Source of the DNA: Mycolicibacterium brumae | GTDB taxonomy: Bacteria; Actinomycetota; Actinomycetes; Mycobacteriales; Mycobacteriaceae | Direction: 5' to 3' | DNA length: 64,000 bases | Assembly: GCF_025215495.1 (NCBI RefSeq) | Contig: NZ_CP104302.1 | Coordinates: 1,178,001-1,242,000, forward strand | Part shown: one piece after another, positions 62,609 to 64,000 of the stretch | Layout of the letters: each line of letters starts with the position of its first letter | Position numbering within the stretch: the stretch's first letter is position 1 | The notes under the pieces: generated by a model | The model's input: the letters and a program-made list of their open reading frames with translations, nothing else | Told to the model about the DNA's origin: nothing | Database searches by the model: none | Translations under genes and position numbers: made by a program

Positions 62609-63372
62609 GACTGTTCTCCGTCCGTTCGGGTGAGGTTGCCGCGCAGCGTGATCCGGTCGCCGCGCATCCGGATGTATTCCAGGTCGACGGGGGCTCCGTC
62701 GTCGGCGTGGGTGAGGCGTTCCATCAACAGCACCGGCGCGGCGGGCGGCAGTCGCAGCAGCGCTGCCGAATGCGCGTCGGCGGCAACCGCTTCCACCGCC
62801 AGGGTGGCCGCGCCCAACCGTCGTCCGGTGACCTGTTCGATCAGGGCGAAGACATCGTTGGATTCCAACGACCGTCGCAGCACCTCGGCGCCGATCTCAC
62901 GGACCAGGTAGGTGGTGTCCAGGCTTAACGGCAGGTCGCCCAGGAACCGCAGGCGTTCGATGAACACCACCTCGGCCCCGGGTGGCACGCCGAGTCGCTC
63001 GGCGATCGCCGGCGGCGCGCTCACCGCGGTGGCGGCGCGCACCTCGTTGCGAATCTCGCCGTAGCCGGAGAAGGTCTCCTTCAATCCGACGAGCTCATCC
63101 AGTCCGTGGTCGAACTTGCGGACCGCGACGTGGGTTCCGACCCGGGTCGCCCGGTCGATCAGGCCCTCGGCGGCCAGCGTCGCCAGCGCTTCGCGGGCGG
63201 CGTTGCGGGACACGAAGAAGCCCGCGGCCAGTTCGGCTTCCCCGGGCAGCCCGTCGGCGTGCCCGCCGGAGTGGATCTGGTGCCACAACACGTCGCTGAC
63301 CAGGCGGGCCTGGTCGGCCCGGGACCGGCGCGGCGGCGCGGACCCGGGGGCGGCGGTGATCTCGGCGGTCAT
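62605..63372 (-). CDS. GntR-family regulator with UTRA domain (HutC type)
   Basis: 255 residues. The winged helix (about 20-85) reads LPGEAELAAGFFVSRNAAREALATLAAEGLIDR. The UTRA effector domain (about 105-245) has PGAEVVFIERLRFLGDLPLSLDTTYLV. It probably controls its own operon with the ferredoxin gene. The effector is unknown. The 124-base gap upstream (63373-63496) should hold the promoter, but I see no clear operator. Confidence 0.9.
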   Translation of the reverse strand: MTAEITAAPGSAPPRRSRADQARLVSDVLWHQIHSGGHADGLPGEAELAAGFFVSRNAAREALATLAAEGLIDRATRVGTHVAVRKFDHGLDELVGLKETFSGYGEIRNEVRAATAVSAPPAIAERLGVPPGAEVVFIERLRFLGDLPLSLDTTYLVREIGAEVLRRSLESNDVFALIEQVTGRRLGAATLAVEAVAADAHSAALLRLPPAAPVLLMERLTHADDGAPVDLEYIRMRGDRITLRGNLTRTDGEQS

Positions 63373-63496
63373 CGGGGGACGTCCTCATCCGTGGGCTGAC
63401 GGTGTGAGGATTGACGCTAGAGACGAAACACTCCGGCCGCGGCATTGCGCCACCCGGTGGGCCGCTCGGACCGGTTGTGCTCGCGATGACGTTAGG

Positions 63497-64000
63497 TCAC
63501 GGCGCGTGCGCCGGCTGGAACCCGCCGGAATTGTCCGAGGTCGACGACTCCTCCGCGCGGATCACGTGCACCACCGCGTTGATCAGCGCCAGATGGGTGA
63601 ACGCCTGCGGGAAGTTGCCCAGGTGCCGGCCGGTGCCCGGGTCGATCTCCTCGGCGTAGAGGTGCAGCGGGCTGGCGAAGCTCAGCAGCCGCTCGCACAG
63701 ATGTTTGGCCTGCTTGAACTCGCCGATCTCGACCAGCGCCGACACCAGCCAGAACGAGCAGATGGTGAAGGTGCCCTCTTCGCCGGACAACCCGTCGTCG
63801 GTCTCCTCGACGCGGTACCGCAGCACCAGGCCGTCCTCGGTGAGCTCGTCGGCGATGGCCAGCACGGTGGCCCGGATCCGCGGGTCGTCCGGCGGCAGGA
63901 ACCGGGTCAGCACCGCCAACAGCAGCGAGGCGTCCAGCGCCGGGTCGCCGTAGCGCTGGGTGAGCACCCCGCGGTCGTCGACGCCGTTGGCCAGGATGTC
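63497..64000 (-). CDS. Glycoside hydrolase family 15 enzyme, C-terminal part (partial)
   Basis: The frame is open to the window end, so only the last about 167 residues are present. GEEGTFTICSFWLVSALVEIG carries the GH15 catalytic-base region. LHLYAEEIDPGTGRHLGNFPQAFTHLALINA is the conserved end of glucoamylase/trehalase-type GH15 proteins. Mycobacterial members of this kind act as trehalases or glucan glucosidases. The substrate cannot be settled from this fragment. Confidence 0.88.
   Translation of the reverse strand, partial: DILANGVDDRGVLTQRYGDPALDASLLLAVLTRFLPPDDPRIRATVLAIADELTEDGLVLRYRVEETDDGLSGEEGTFTICSFWLVSALVEIGEFKQAKHLCERLLSFASPLHLYAEEIDPGTGRHLGNFPQAFTHLALINAVVHVIRAEESSTSDNSGGFQPAHAP

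Overview
This is a high-GC actinobacterial chromosome segment that reads as a mycobacterium, probably a rapid-grower type (Mycolicibacterium-like). From 1 to about 23 kb the gene order is the one I know from M. tuberculosis Rv2869c to Rv2845c: rip1 end, ispG, a GNAT gene, the penicillin-binding lipoprotein, mapB, mqo, an ElaA-like acetyltransferase, the chelatase-like AAA/VWA gene, cobO, cobB, cysG, efpA and proS. Local additions are an ArsR/SRPBCC pair, a DUF1707 gene, an SDR gene, cobQ, a lipoprotein, an esterase and a 34-residue metallothionein.

From 23 to 34 kb come a three-gene manganese/zinc-type ABC importer (minus strand), the regulator prpR divergent from a complete methylcitrate cluster prpD-prpB-prpC, and pyruvate carboxylase. 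Propionyl-CoA disposal and oxaloacetate supply therefore sit side by side.

From 34.16 to about 62.3 kb lies an accessory island built by insertion sequences. An IS3-family element opens it (34163-37368) and an identical copy in the same orientation lies near its end (59196-60501). The first copy is split by an IS1634-type element flanked by a 79-bp target duplication. Inside the island are: (a) plasmid-like replication and control genes (a truncated archaeo-eukaryotic-type primase, a possible RHH protein, two XRE regulators, a WhiB-like protein and an array of repeated palindromes); (b) a cassette resembling type VII secretion cargo genes of the ESX-2 neighbourhood (EspC-like small protein, membrane protein, DUF5631/5632-like protein, lysozyme-like protein) with no ESX core genes; (c) a tandem array of MITE-like units and an IS256 element with a 9-bp target duplication; (d) a large helicase-nuclease fusion that looks like a defence protein; (e) a copper locus (lpqS, cysK2, MFS, mmcO, a small protein, a second lpqS and a CopB-type P-ATPase) with CsoR/RicR-like operators.

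The copper locus contains a 601-bp inverted duplication. It places one lpqS promoter in front of cysK2 and an inverted copy in front of the mmcO operon, so the 4.4-kb middle could in principle invert. The island ends with an ISL3 element (8-bp target duplication) inside a decayed DUF222/13E12 gene. Chromosomal-looking genes resume with a ferredoxin/GntR pair and a GH15 glycosidase that runs off the window.

All family assignments are by reading motifs. No database search was run.
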